Program-made: the position numbers and the translations under genes
The notes under the pieces: model-generated
What the model saw: only the letters and a program-made list of their open reading frames with translations
Told to the model about the DNA's origin: nothing
Databases searched by the model: none
Shown: positions 17,418 to 25,277 of the stretch, piece after piece
How positions within the stretch are numbered: the stretch's first letter is position 1
Layout: each line of letters begins with the position of its first letter
Assembly: GCF_021401245.1 (NCBI RefSeq)
Contig: NZ_JACBFY010000002.1
Span: forward strand, 992,001-1,056,000
Direction of reading: 5' to 3'
Source: Pseudacidovorax sp. NFM-22
GTDB lineage: Bacteria > Pseudomonadota > Gammaproteobacteria > Burkholderiales > Burkholderiaceae_C
DNA length: 64,000 nt

Positions 17418-17447
17418 GAATGTACAAAATTGGCGTTTTGTACATTC
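17418..17447. promoter_or_regulatory. Palindromic operator of the Phd/PIN operon
   Basis: Perfect 12-bp inverted repeat GAATGTACAAAA (17418-17429) / TTTTGTACATTC (17436-17447) with a six-base spacer, ending exactly at the antitoxin start codon. Expected binding site for antitoxin autoregulation. Confidence 0.8.
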
Positions 17448-17497
17448 TAGGAAAAGGCGCAATCCCTTCACCGGCCGAAGGGTGCGCGGACAGGTCG

Positions 17498-17533
17498 CCA
17501 AAAGCAAAAGAGCGCAGGGATCGCCTGCGCTCT
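17498..17533 (-). terminator. Rho-independent terminator for the DUF1328 unit
   Basis: Ten-bp perfect stem AGAGCGCAGG (17509-17518) with its complement at 17524-17533 and loop GATCG; read on the minus strand it is followed by TTTTGCTTTT. Confidence 0.8.
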
Positions 17534-17575
17534 CTTATCGGTGAAGGGGACCTTCGCCCCTTCAGATCCGCCAAA

Positions 17576-17761
17576 TCAGGCCGTAGCCAATTCGCGGACC
17601 GGCTGGGCGGCCGTGATCGCCGCACGCTTGCGCCGGCTCACAGGCAGTTGCCAATTGCGCTGGGTGACGTCGATCACATGACGTACCCGCTCCTTGGGCG
17701 ACACCAGCGCGCCGATCCGGCGCGTCCCTGCAATGGAACGGAGGATGTCCAGCGTGTCCAC
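17576..17761 (-). CDS. Small basic hypothetical protein downstream of DUF1328
   Basis: About 61 residues if started at the GTG at 17761, or 64 from a TTG at 17770 that overlaps the upstream stop (TTGA). The product (VDTLDILRSIAG...ELATA) is basic, with no membrane segment or recognised domain; a central stretch RHVIDVTQRNWQLPVSRRKR looks like a nucleic-acid-binding basic patch, but this is only a guess. It lies between DUF1328 and a terminator, so it is probably part of that transcript. A real gene is suggested but not certain. Confidence 0.45.
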   Translation of the reverse strand: MDTLDILRSIAGTRRIGALVSPKERVRHVIDVTQRNWQLPVSRRKRAAITAAQPVRELATA

Positions 17762-17766
17762 GGTGT

Positions 17767-17952
17767 TCAATCCAGCACCTTCTTGGCAGCGCCCACGCCC
17801 AGTGCGGCGAGCACCACGAACACCACGGCCATCAGCAGGAACAGGCCGAACAGCAGCTTGGCAATGCCAGCGGCGCCCGCAGCAACGCCGCCGAAACCCA
17901 GGGCACCGGCCACCAGGGCGATCAGGGCAAAGATCAGTGCGTACTTGAGCAT
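17767..17952 (-). CDS. DUF1328 small membrane protein (YtjA-like)
   Basis: 61 residues, nearly all hydrophobic: two membrane helices (about 3-25 and 30-52) joined by a Gly/Ala-rich turn ([14 protein letters not shown]), the pattern of DUF1328. Function unknown; related small proteins are stress-induced in some bacteria. A good AAAGGAG ribosome site precedes the ATG. The stop overlaps a possible TTG start of the next small gene. Confidence 0.88.
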   Translation of the reverse strand: MLKYALIFALIALVAGALGFGGVAAGAAGIAKLLFGLFLLMAVVFVVLAALGVGAAKKVLD

Positions 17953-18181
17953 GGTTGACTCCTTTGTCGTCTCGTTGTGCGGCGAGCATTCGACTGAGCC
18001 TGCCGCGGTGCCTGAAGCGTAGTTGCGGCCTGTGCACCAAGCTGGACAGTGCCGCCCGCATGACCCCGTAGGACAAGCTCGCGCGCCGATCCAAGTACAT
18101 TCGCGCTGCCGTGCAGGCCGCCACCGGACTGCACGCCACCCTCTCGCTTCCAGACCTTTTCCAACAGAAGGAGCCCTCCGC

Positions 18182-18790
18182 ATGAAGCTGTATTACTCCC
18201 CCGGCGCCTGCTCGCTCTCCCCGCACATCGCCCTGCGCGAAGCCGGCCTGGCCTTCGAGCCGGTGCTCGCCAGCACCAAGTCGCACAAGCTGCAGGACGG
18301 TACCGACTACTACGGCATCAACCCGCTGGGCTACGTGCCGCTGCTGGAGCTGGACGACGGCACCCGTCTGCGCGAAGGCCCCGCCATCGTGCAGTACATC
18401 GCCGACCAGGTGCCCGCCAAGAATCTGGCGCCTGCCAACGGCACGCTGCAGCGCTACCGCCTGCAGGAATGGCTGACCTTCATCGGCACCGAGATCCACA
18501 AGGGCTTCAGCCCGCTGTTCAACCCGGCCGTGCCCGAGGAGGCCAAGAAGGTCTTCGCCGACAAGCTCAAGACCCGCTTCCAGTGGCTGGACAGCCAGCT
18601 GGAAGGCAAGGACTACCTGATGGGCGAGCACTTCAGCGTCGCCGACGGCTACCTCTTCACCACCGTCAACTGGGCCAAGCCGATGAACATCGACCTGAGC
18701 GCCTACAAGCACCTGCTGGCCTGGCATGCGCGCGTGGGCGCGCGTCCGGCGGTGCAGGAAGCGCTCAAGGCCGAGGGCCTGGCCAAGTAA
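18182..18790 (+). CDS. gstA: Glutathione S-transferase GstA
   Basis: 202 residues, beta-class GST. N-terminal thioredoxin-like domain [20 protein letters not shown] with the beta-class Cys10 and the glutathione-binding [13 protein letters not shown]-terminal helical domain with [14 protein letters not shown]. Conjugates or reduces electrophiles with glutathione in the cytoplasm. AAGGAG precedes the ATG. A terminator follows, so it is a single-gene unit. Confidence 0.93.
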   Translation: MKLYYSPGACSLSPHIALREAGLAFEPVLASTKSHKLQDGTDYYGINPLGYVPLLELDDGTRLREGPAIVQYIADQVPAKNLAPANGTLQRYRLQEWLTFIGTEIHKGFSPLFNPAVPEEAKKVFADKLKTRFQWLDSQLEGKDYLMGEHFSVADGYLFTTVNWAKPMNIDLSAYKHLLAWHARVGARPAVQEALKAEGLAK

Positions 18791-18809
18791 GCCCCGGCGC
18801 GTACCGACG

Positions 18810-18850
18810 AAAGGGCGGGCGAGGCGCGAAGGCGCAGCGCCCGCCCTTTT
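18810..18850 (+). terminator. Rho-independent terminator after gstA
   Basis: Perfect 12-bp stem AAAGGGCGGGCG (18810-18821) with its complement at 18838-18849, followed by T. Confidence 0.85.
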
Positions 18851-18976
18851 CCGTGGCGGAGCCGGCAGGCGCGCCTACACCGAAAACCACAACCCTGCCC
18901 TGGCGCCGGCACTGCCGGTGGCCTACGCTGCCGCCTTCGCTTCCTCACCCTCCAACTCCACAACATCCAACGAGCC

Positions 18977-20086
18977 ATGAGTTCTTCCCTCTTCGACCCC
19001 GCACAGGCCGGCGACCTCCAGCTCGCCAATCGCATCGTGATGGCGCCGCTGACGCGCAACCGTTCGCCCAACGCCATCCCGAAGCCGATCACGGCCACCT
19101 ATTACGCGCAGCGCGCCACCGCCGGCCTGCTGATCACCGAGGCCACGGCTATCAGCCACCAGGGCCAGGGCTATGCCGACGTGCCGGGTCTGTACGGCAC
19201 CGAGCAGCTCGATGGATGGAAGCGTGTCACGCAGGCCGTCCATGAGGCTGGCGGCAAGATCGTCACCCAGCTGTGGCACGTGGGCCGTGTCTCGCACGAC
19301 AGCCTGCAACCCGACGGCCAGCCGCCGGTCGCGCCCTCGGCCATCGCCGCCAAGACCAAGACCTACCTGATCGACGCGCAGGGCAACGGCAGCTTCGCGC
19401 CCACCTCCACGCCCCGCGCGCTGGACCTGGAAGAGCTGCCCGGCATCGTCCACACCTTCGCCGCGGCTGCCCGCAACGCCGTGGAGACCTGCGGCTTCGA
19501 CGGCGTGGAGATCCATGCCGCCAATGGCTACCTGCTCGACCAGTTCCTCAAGGACGGCGCCAATCAGCGCACCGACGACTACGGCGGCAGCATCGAGAAC
19601 CGCGCGCGCCTGCTGCTGGAATGCACCCGTGCCGTGGTCGACGCGGTGGGCGGCGGCAAGGTGGGCATCCGCCTGTCGCCGGTCACGCCGGCCAACGACA
19701 TCGTCGACAGCGATCCGCAGCCACTGTTCGACCACGTGGTGCGCCAGCTGGGCCCGCTGGGCCTGGCCTATGTGCATGTGATCGAAGGCGCCACCGGTGG
19801 CCCGCGCGAAGTGGAAGGTCGCCCCTTCGACTACGAGGCGTTGAAGAAGGCCTACCGCGAGGCCGGCGGCAAGGGCGCCTGGATGGTCAACAACGGCTAT
19901 ACCCGCGAGCTGGCCGAAGAAGCGGTGAAGAAGGGCGCCGACCTGGTCGCCTTCGGCCGCCCCTACATCGCCAACCCGGACCTGGTGCGCCGCCTGAAGG
20001 AGAACGCCCCGCTCAACACGCCGGACACCAAGACCTTCTACGGCGGCGGCGAGAAGGGCTACACCGACTATCCGACGCTGAGCTGA
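18977..20086 (+). CDS. nemA: Old yellow enzyme family alkene reductase (NemA)
   Basis: 369 residues, FMN-dependent NADPH oxidoreductase acting on activated alkenes, N-ethylmaleimide and nitro esters. Markers: RIVMAPLTRNRS near the N-terminus, GKIVTQLWHVGRVSH, the catalytic HAANGYLLDQFLKDGANQRTD (paired His and Asn), YGGSIENRAR, and the FMN-binding VAFGRPYIANPDL. Close to gstA, an electrophile-detoxification partner, though separated by a terminator. Confidence 0.93.
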   Translation: MSSSLFDPAQAGDLQLANRIVMAPLTRNRSPNAIPKPITATYYAQRATAGLLITEATAISHQGQGYADVPGLYGTEQLDGWKRVTQAVHEAGGKIVTQLWHVGRVSHDSLQPDGQPPVAPSAIAAKTKTYLIDAQGNGSFAPTSTPRALDLEELPGIVHTFAAAARNAVETCGFDGVEIHAANGYLLDQFLKDGANQRTDDYGGSIENRARLLLECTRAVVDAVGGGKVGIRLSPVTPANDIVDSDPQPLFDHVVRQLGPLGLAYVHVIEGATGGPREVEGRPFDYEALKKAYREAGGKGAWMVNNGYTRELAEEAVKKGADLVAFGRPYIANPDLVRRLKENAPLNTPDTKTFYGGGEKGYTDYPTLS

Positions 20087-20134
20087 GCGCTTGCGGAGGC
20101 GGGGGCCGGGCAGGCGCCGATGCCTCCGCCCCAG

Positions 20135-20194
20135 CCGTTCGGGCTGAGCCTGTCGAAGCCTTGCGTGGCGCTTCGACGCGCTCAGAGTGAGCGG
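20135..20194. repeat. Dispersed repeat, inverted pair between nemA and copA
   Basis: 20135-20160 is identical to 9753-9778 (core TTCGGGCTGAGCCTGTCGAA); a diverged inverted half at about 20171-20193 allows a hairpin that overlaps the last codons of copA. It lies between two convergent genes and may act as a terminator. Confidence 0.7.
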
Positions 20195-22443
20195 CTTCTT
20201 TTCAGCAGCAGCGCATTGGCCATCACGCTGACGCTCGAAGCCGCCATGGCCGCACCGGCCACCACCGGGCTGAGCAGCCCGAAGGCCGCAAACGGGATGC
20301 CGACCACGTTGTAGGCGAAGGCCCAGAACAGGTTCTGCCGGATCTTGGCCACCGTGCGGGCCGACAGGTCGAAGGCCTGTTCCACGAGGGCCAGGTCGCC
20401 GCGCATCAGGGTGATGCCCGCGGCTTCCATGGCCACATCGGTGCCGTTGGCCATGGCCAGGCCCACATCGGCCGCGGCCAGCGCAGGCGCGTCGTTGGCG
20501 CCGTCGCCCACCATGGCGACCACGCGTGCACCGCCTTCCTTCAAGGCCGCCACGGCGGCCGCCTTGTCGGCCGGCAGCACCTGTGCCCGCACGTCCTCGG
20601 CCGCGATGCCCACGCGCCGGGCAAGGGCCTGCGCGGCACGTGCGTTGTCGCCGGAGATCATCACCACCCGCAGTCCCCGGGCACGCAGGGCCGCCACCGC
20701 CTCTGCCGCCCCCGGCTTGGGCTCATCGGTGAAGCCGAGCAATGCCTCGACCGCCTTCGCCCGCTCACCCTCCGCATCGAGGCGCACCAGTGCGGACACC
20801 GAGGAACCTGTGGACAAGAGCGCCTCGACCTTCTCCGCGGGCAGCACAGCACCCAACTCTTCGCACCAGCGCAGGCTGGCGAGCGCCCAGGGCGCGCCGT
20901 CGACCACGGCGCGGATTCCGCGGCCCGGCACGGCGCGAACCTCACGCGCCTCGTCGGGCGAGAGGCCTCGCGACTTCGCGGCCTCCATCACCGCCCGCGC
21001 CAAGGGGTGTTCGCTGCCCTGCTGCAGCGTGGCGGCGATGCGCAGCACCTGCCGTTCGTCCAAGGTCCCCACGGTGTCGAGCCGGCTGAGTTGCGGCTGT
21101 CCGCGCGTGAGCGTGCCCGTCTTGTCGAAAGCCACCGTGTCCACCCGGTGTGCGCGTTCCAGCGCCGTCGCGTCCTTGATCAGGATGCCGTGGCGTGCGG
21201 CGACGCCGGTGCCGGCCATCACCGCGACCGGCGTCGCCAGGCCCAGCGCGCAGGGGCAGGCGATCACCAGCACGGCCACGGCGTGGATCAGCGCCGTTTC
21301 AAGCGGCGCACCACCCAGGAACAGCCAGCCCAGCAGCGTCAGCAGCGCCAGGCCCAGCACGACCGGCACGAACACGGCGGCCACCCGGTCCACCAGCCGC
21401 TGGATGGGCGCCTTGGCCGCCTGCGCGTCCTCCACCAGCCGGATGATGCGGGCGAGCACGCTTTCCGTGCCGACGGCCAGCACCTCCACCACCAGCCGGC
21501 CGGCGCCATTGACCGAGCCGCCCGTCAGCCGGCTGCCGGCCGACTTGGCGACGGGCAGCGGTTCGCCGGTGAGCATGGATTCGTCCACTTCCGACTCGCC
21601 TTCCAGCACGCGGGAATCGGCTGGGATGCGTTCGCCGGGCCGCACGGCCAGCCGGTCGCCCACCATCACCTCGGCCAGCGGCACATCGCTTTCCTCGGTG
21701 CGGCGACCACGCGACTGCAGCAGGTGCGCCGTCTCGGGCCGCAGCTGCTGCAGCGCCCGGATCGCCGACGTGGCCTGCCGTTTGGCACGCGCCTCCAGCC
21801 ATTTGCCCAGCAGCACCAGCGCGATCACCACCGACGAGGCCTCGAAATAGAGATGGGGTTGGCCGCCGTGCGCGCCATGCAGGCTGGCGCGCCACCAGAG
21901 CCACAGTGACAGTCCGAAGGCAGCGCTGGTGCCCAGGGCGACCAGCAGGTCCATGTTGCCGGTTCCCGCCCGGGCCGCATGCCAGCCTGCGCGGTAGAAG
22001 CGCGCGCCCAGCACGAACTGCACGGGCGCCGCCAGCAGCAGTTGCAGCCAGGCCGGCAGCATCCAGTCCAGCCCGAAAGGCATCCCCAGCATGGGCAGCA
22101 CCAGGGGAAAGGACAGCAGCAGCGCCGCGGCCACCGGGCCGAATCCTGCCCACGGCCCCGCCTCCGCTTCTGCCTGCGTCGCCTCGGCATTGCGCGGTTC
22201 GTAGCCAGCCTGCCGCACGGCGCGCCGCAACCGGACCGCGGCATCGGCACCGTCGTCCCCCGACCAGCGGACGCGGGCCGATTCCGTCGCCAGGTTCACG
22301 CTGGCCTCCTGCACACCCGGCACCTGGCGCAGGGCCTTTTCCACACGGGACACACAGGAGGCACAGGTCATGCCGCCGATGCCAAGGTCCAGCGTCTGCG
22401 CGGCCCCCGGGACGGGCGCGGTGTCGATCGAAGTTGCATTCAT
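20182..22443 (-). CDS. copA: Copper-exporting P1B-type ATPase CopA
   Basis: 753 residues. One N-terminal heavy-metal domain with GMTCASC (about 20-26), then membrane helices, the Cu+-selective transmembrane [10 protein letters not shown], the phosphorylation site DKTGTLT, and [10 protein letters not shown] in the ATP-binding domain. Exports Cu+ (or Ag+) from the cytoplasm. The start is the ATG giving the metal-domain N-terminus; the frame is open upstream through the promoter. Transcription is from a CueR-type promoter (22451-22481), opposite to copZ-cueR. Confidence 0.96.
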   Translation of the reverse strand: MNATSIDTAPVPGAAQTLDLGIGGMTCASCVSRVEKALRQVPGVQEASVNLATESARVRWSGDDGADAAVRLRRAVRQAGYEPRNAEATQAEAEAGPWAGFGPVAAALLLSFPLVLPMLGMPFGLDWMLPAWLQLLLAAPVQFVLGARFYRAGWHAARAGTGNMDLLVALGTSAAFGLSLWLWWRASLHGAHGGQPHLYFEASSVVIALVLLGKWLEARAKRQATSAIRALQQLRPETAHLLQSRGRRTEESDVPLAEVMVGDRLAVRPGERIPADSRVLEGESEVDESMLTGEPLPVAKSAGSRLTGGSVNGAGRLVVEVLAVGTESVLARIIRLVEDAQAAKAPIQRLVDRVAAVFVPVVLGLALLTLLGWLFLGGAPLETALIHAVAVLVIACPCALGLATPVAVMAGTGVAARHGILIKDATALERAHRVDTVAFDKTGTLTRGQPQLSRLDTVGTLDERQVLRIAATLQQGSEHPLARAVMEAAKSRGLSPDEAREVRAVPGRGIRAVVDGAPWALASLRWCEELGAVLPAEKVEALLSTGSSVSALVRLDAEGERAKAVEALLGFTDEPKPGAAEAVAALRARGLRVVMISGDNARAAQALARRVGIAAEDVRAQVLPADKAAAVAALKEGGARVVAMVGDGANDAPALAAADVGLAMANGTDVAMEAAGITLMRGDLALVEQAFDLSARTVAKIRQNLFWAFAYNVVGIPFAAFGLLSPVVAGAAMAASSVSVMANALLLKRSRSL

Positions 22444-22450
22444 GGACGCA

Positions 22451-22481
22451 AGGCTACGGCTTGACACGGTGGCAAGGTCAA
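22451..22481 (-). promoter_or_regulatory. MerR/CueR-type promoter of copA
   Basis: On the minus strand, -35 TTGACC (22476-22481) and -10 TAGCCT (22451-22456) are 19 bases apart, the overlong spacer typical of MerR-activated promoters. The spacer carries the CueR-like palindrome CTTGACC...GTCAAG. Confidence 0.85.
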
Positions 22482-22546
22482 GACGTCTTGGCCACGTCGA
22501 CGGACATCGGAAACGCGCAGCACGGCGCCCACAGGGTTTTGTTGCC

Positions 22547-22577
22547 TTGACCTTCACATCGTGTCAAGGTCCACACT
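22547..22577 (+). promoter_or_regulatory. MerR/CueR-type promoter of copZ-cueR
   Basis: CCTTGAC...GTCAAGG inverted repeat; -35 TTGACC at 22547-22552 and a weak -10 CACACT at 22572-22577, again 19 bases apart. Confidence 0.72.
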
Positions 22578-22621
22578 CCAGGGTGTTCCCTTTTTTTTAG
22601 GCCCTCTCACAGGTTTTTTTT

Positions 22622-22828
22622 ATGACTTCTCCTCTCCACGTCTTCCAGGTCAGCGGAATGAGCTGCCAACACTGCGTCCGTGCCGTCACCCAGGCGGTCC
22701 AGGATGTCGATCCCGATGCCGAGGTGCGCATCGATCTGCCTGCTGGTCGCGTCGAGGTACAGAGCGCCGAAGCCCCCTCCGCACTGCAGGACGCCATCCG
22801 CGAAGCGGGCTACGCCGTCCAGGGCTGA
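22622..22828 (+). CDS. copZ: Copper chaperone CopZ (HMA domain)
   Basis: 68 residues forming a single heavy-metal-associated domain with the metal-binding SGMSCQHC near residue 11. CopZ-type proteins bind Cu+ and hand it to CopA. The ATG follows a run of T; the ribosome site is weak. It is the first gene of a copZ-cueR pair, divergent from copA, under its own CueR-like promoter. Confidence 0.9.
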   Translation: MTSPLHVFQVSGMSCQHCVRAVTQAVQDVDPDAEVRIDLPAGRVEVQSAEAPSALQDAIREAGYAVQG

Positions 22829-22859
22829 CGCCTTTTTCCTCACGGAACCTGGTCCAGCC

Positions 22860-23306
22860 GTGGCCCCCCGTTCCTCTTCCTCGTCCACCGCGACGGCCCC
22901 ACCGCTCACCATCGGCCAGGCCGCCGCCCGCTCCGGCGTGTCGGCCCGCATGGTGCGCCATTACGAGACGCTGGGCCTGCTGCCCGCCGTCTCGCGCACC
23001 GACGCCGGTTATCGCCTCTACGGCGATGCCGACGTCCACTCCCTGCGTTTCATCAAGCGGGCCCGCGACCTGGGCTTTTCCATCGACGAGATCCAGCAGC
23101 TCGTCGGCCTCTGGCATGACCGCAGCCGCTCGAGCGCGGCGGTGAAACGCATCGCCCGCACCCACCTGGACGACCTGGACCGGCGCATTGCCGAACTCCA
23201 GGCCATGCGCGGCACGCTCGCGCACCTGGTCCATGGCTGCCGGGGCGACCATCGGCCCGATTGCCCCATCCTCGAAGACCTCGCAGGAAGCGGCCTGCCG
23301 CGCTGA
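22860..23306 (+). CDS. cueR: Copper-responsive MerR family regulator CueR
   Basis: 148 residues with GTG start; ATG codons further upstream would overlap copZ. N-terminal helix-turn-helix (LTIGQAAARSGVSARMVRHYETLGLL), central dimer helix, and a C-terminal Cu+ loop with two Cys spaced by seven residues (CRGDHRPDC), as in CueR. The N-terminus carries an extra Ser/Thr/Pro-rich leader of about 17 residues. It should activate the 19-bp-spacer promoters of copA and copZ when bound to Cu+. Confidence 0.88.
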   Translation: MAPRSSSSSTATAPPLTIGQAAARSGVSARMVRHYETLGLLPAVSRTDAGYRLYGDADVHSLRFIKRARDLGFSIDEIQQLVGLWHDRSRSSAAVKRIARTHLDDLDRRIAELQAMRGTLAHLVHGCRGDHRPDCPILEDLAGSGLPR

Positions 23307-23675
23307 ACACGCGTCGGATCGCCCAGGCCCGGTGATCCGGCCGGGCGGATGTGCCCATCGCGGCCCTCCCTCACGCCACACGAACGCTTGCGCGAAGCCG
23401 CGGAAGGCCTGCGTTTGTGGAAAAGCGGCCGCCTTACCCCCGGACGGCGCCCAGGACGCCGTGTTGTCCGCTTCTCCCCAGCTGGACTGGATAACTTTGT
23501 GGGCAACTCGCGCGTTGTCTTGTAAAGGCACTGCAAGTCCTTGATATCAATGAACTTTCAACAATCTGCACAAATAATCAGCAGTGCATATTTAAGGCGT
23601 CCAAAGCCCAATCCCACATTTGCACCCCCCTTGTCAAAGGACAACTGTGGGGATGAATCCGGCACAACTGCCCGG

Positions 23676-23684
23676 TTATCCACA
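23676..23684 (+). promoter_or_regulatory. DnaA box (TTATCCACA), module A
   Basis: Exact high-affinity DnaA-box consensus; counterpart of 24195-24203. Confidence 0.8.
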
Positions 23685-24194
23685 CCCGAGGGCGGACGGC
23701 CGGCATTTGTCCCCATCGGTGCGACATCCACGAAGCAACCCTGCCCACATGGATGGAGGACCGCCAAATGCCTGTCCGGCCGGGGGATTCATGGGTTTTC
23801 CACAGGCGCAGGGCTTCCTTATCTATTACGACTATTCAGATATTGAATATGAAGGAAGGAATACCAGGACAACGGGCGCCCGCAAAAAAAGTGGGGGTGT
23901 CGTGGCACGCCGACCATGGCGCCCCGCAACCGGTCCGGCGCGGAACGACCGAAGCGCCCTCCGGCTGCGGGACGCCGAAAACGCCGTCTGTCCCCATATT
24001 CGTTGGACAACTTTGTGGGCAACTGTCGGACTGCCTTGTAAAGCCAACGCAACTTATTGATTTTCAAAGACTATCTTTGGGCTGCTCATTTTTTTGGCAG
24101 TGCATAGTTTGGGCCGGCATTGGCGCCCGGCAGCCAGAAAGCGGACCTCCTGTCAAAGAACAACTCTGGGGACGGCTGTGGAACAAACCCCCTC

Positions 24195-24203
24195 TTATCC
24201 ACA
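24195..24203 (+). promoter_or_regulatory. DnaA box (TTATCCACA), module B first
   Basis: Exact consensus, 519 bases after the module A box. Confidence 0.8.
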
Positions 24204-24313
24204 GACGGGGCGCTTCGGCCGAGGTTGTTCGCCCGCGCACGACAGCACGGACGCAGGGTTGCCCACATCCGCCGCTCGGCGCCAAATCCTTGGCCGGACG
24301 GGGAAAACCAGGG

Positions 24314-24322
24314 TTATCCACA
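24314..24322 (+). promoter_or_regulatory. DnaA box (TTATCCACA), module B second
   Basis: Exact consensus; its module A counterpart at 23796-23804 is TTTTCCACA. An AT-rich tract follows within 15 bases. Confidence 0.8.
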
Positions 24323-24473
24323 GGCCGGGTGCATCCTTATCTATGAGGACTAATGTTGAAATAAAAGAAAAGAACAAAGTCAGGACAACGCCTGCGCCGA
24401 ACGTCAAAGCGCAATTCACGGTCTTTCCGAAATCGCTGGGTGCCCTGCGTCCGCACCGCTACGATCCGCCCCC

Positions 24474-25277
24474 ATGCCGAATCCACCCCCTGCCGTTGCC
24501 ACGGCCCCGACCGCGCCATCGGTCGGGGGACGGCCGCGCATCCTGGTGGCGGAGGACGAGCCGGGCATCGCCGACACGGTGCAGTACGTGCTGCGCAGCG
24601 ACGGCTTTGCGCCGGTGTGGTGTGCCACCGGTGGCGCCGCCCTGGCGGAATTCGCCGCCGAGCCGCCGGCGCTCGCCATCCTGGACATCGGCCTGCCCGA
24701 CATGAACGGCTTCGACCTCTTCCGGCGATTGCAGGCCCTGCCGGGCGCGGCGGACGTGCCCATCGTCTTCCTCACGGCCCGCACCGACGAGATCGACCGC
24801 GTGGTGGGGCTGGAGTTGGGCGCTGACGACTACATCGCCAAGCCCTTCTCACCGCGGGAACTGGTGGCGCGGGTGCGGGGCATCCTGCGGCGCAGCCAGC
24901 GGGCGGGTCCGGTGCCTGCGATGCCGGTGACGACACCGGCCACGGCGCCCCAAGCGCCCACCCTGCCCTTCGTGGTCGACGACGAACGCCTGCAGATCCG
25001 TTACTACGGCCGCGTGCTCGAGCTGTCGCGCTACGAATTCGGCCTGCTGCGCCTGCTGGTGCAGCGCCCGGGCCGCGTGTTCAGCCGCGAAGAACTGCTC
25101 GACCGCGTCTGGGGCGGCGACAGCGAAAGCCTGGACCGCACCGTCGACGCCCACGTCAAGACCGTGCGCGCCAAGCTGCGGGCCGTGGCGCCCGAGGTCG
25201 AGGCCATCCGCACCCACCGCGGCACCGGCTACGCGCTGCACGAAGACCTGCCGCCTTCCACGCCCCTCGTCCCATGA
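24474..25277 (+). CDS. creB: OmpR-family response regulator, CreB type
   Basis: 267 residues. Receiver domain at about 20-140 with the acidic pair in VAEDEPG, phospho-acceptor Asp in AILDIGLPD, Thr in LTARTDE and Lys in AKPFSP; C-terminal winged helix at about 165-260 (LSRYEFGLLRLLVQRPGRVFSREELLDRVWG). A Pro/Thr linker joins them and is longer than usual. ATGA overlap with creC makes a coupled CreBC (BlrAB) system, which in other proteobacteria responds to envelope or beta-lactam stress and binds TTCAC-N6-TTCAC; one such site lies 5 kb downstream. Confidence 0.88.
   Translation: MPNPPPAVATAPTAPSVGGRPRILVAEDEPGIADTVQYVLRSDGFAPVWCATGGAALAEFAAEPPALAILDIGLPDMNGFDLFRRLQALPGAADVPIVFLTARTDEIDRVVGLELGADDYIAKPFSPRELVARVRGILRRSQRAGPVPAMPVTTPATAPQAPTLPFVVDDERLQIRYYGRVLELSRYEFGLLRLLVQRPGRVFSREELLDRVWGGDSESLDRTVDAHVKTVRAKLRAVAPEVEAIRTHRGTGYALHEDLPPSTPLVP

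Larger units (their letters stand above)
23390..24400. other. Candidate replication origin: duplicated DnaA-box/AT-rich region
   Basis: About 1.17 kb (23307-24473) contains no credible gene. It has three perfect DnaA boxes TTATCCACA (23676, 24195, 24314), TTTTCCACA at 23796 and on the other strand at 23416, and TTGCCCACA-type boxes at 24259 and, reversed, at 23498 and 24014. Four AT-rich patches lie near 23543-23597, 23815-23855, 24051-24100 and 24333-24385. Landmarks recur at offsets of 516-519 bases (TGTGGGCAA 23498/24014, TTATCCACA 23676/24195, a second box 23796/24314, CCTTATCTAT 23817/24335), so it is two diverged tandem copies. DnaA boxes plus unwinding-prone AT tracts are the features of oriC. 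No dnaA gene is in the window; a DnaA-titration site or part of a bipartite origin remain possible. Confidence 0.78.

Noticed and set aside
23541-24346. Several overlapping short open frames in the origin-like region
   Set aside because: Low-complexity translations rich in Pro, Cys and Ser that cross the DnaA boxes, no ribosome sites and no conserved domain; treated as non-coding.
24415-24430. A possible CreB tag just before creB (TTCAC at 24415)
   Set aside because: The second half is TTCCG or TCCGA at the wrong spacing, so autoregulation of creB cannot be claimed.
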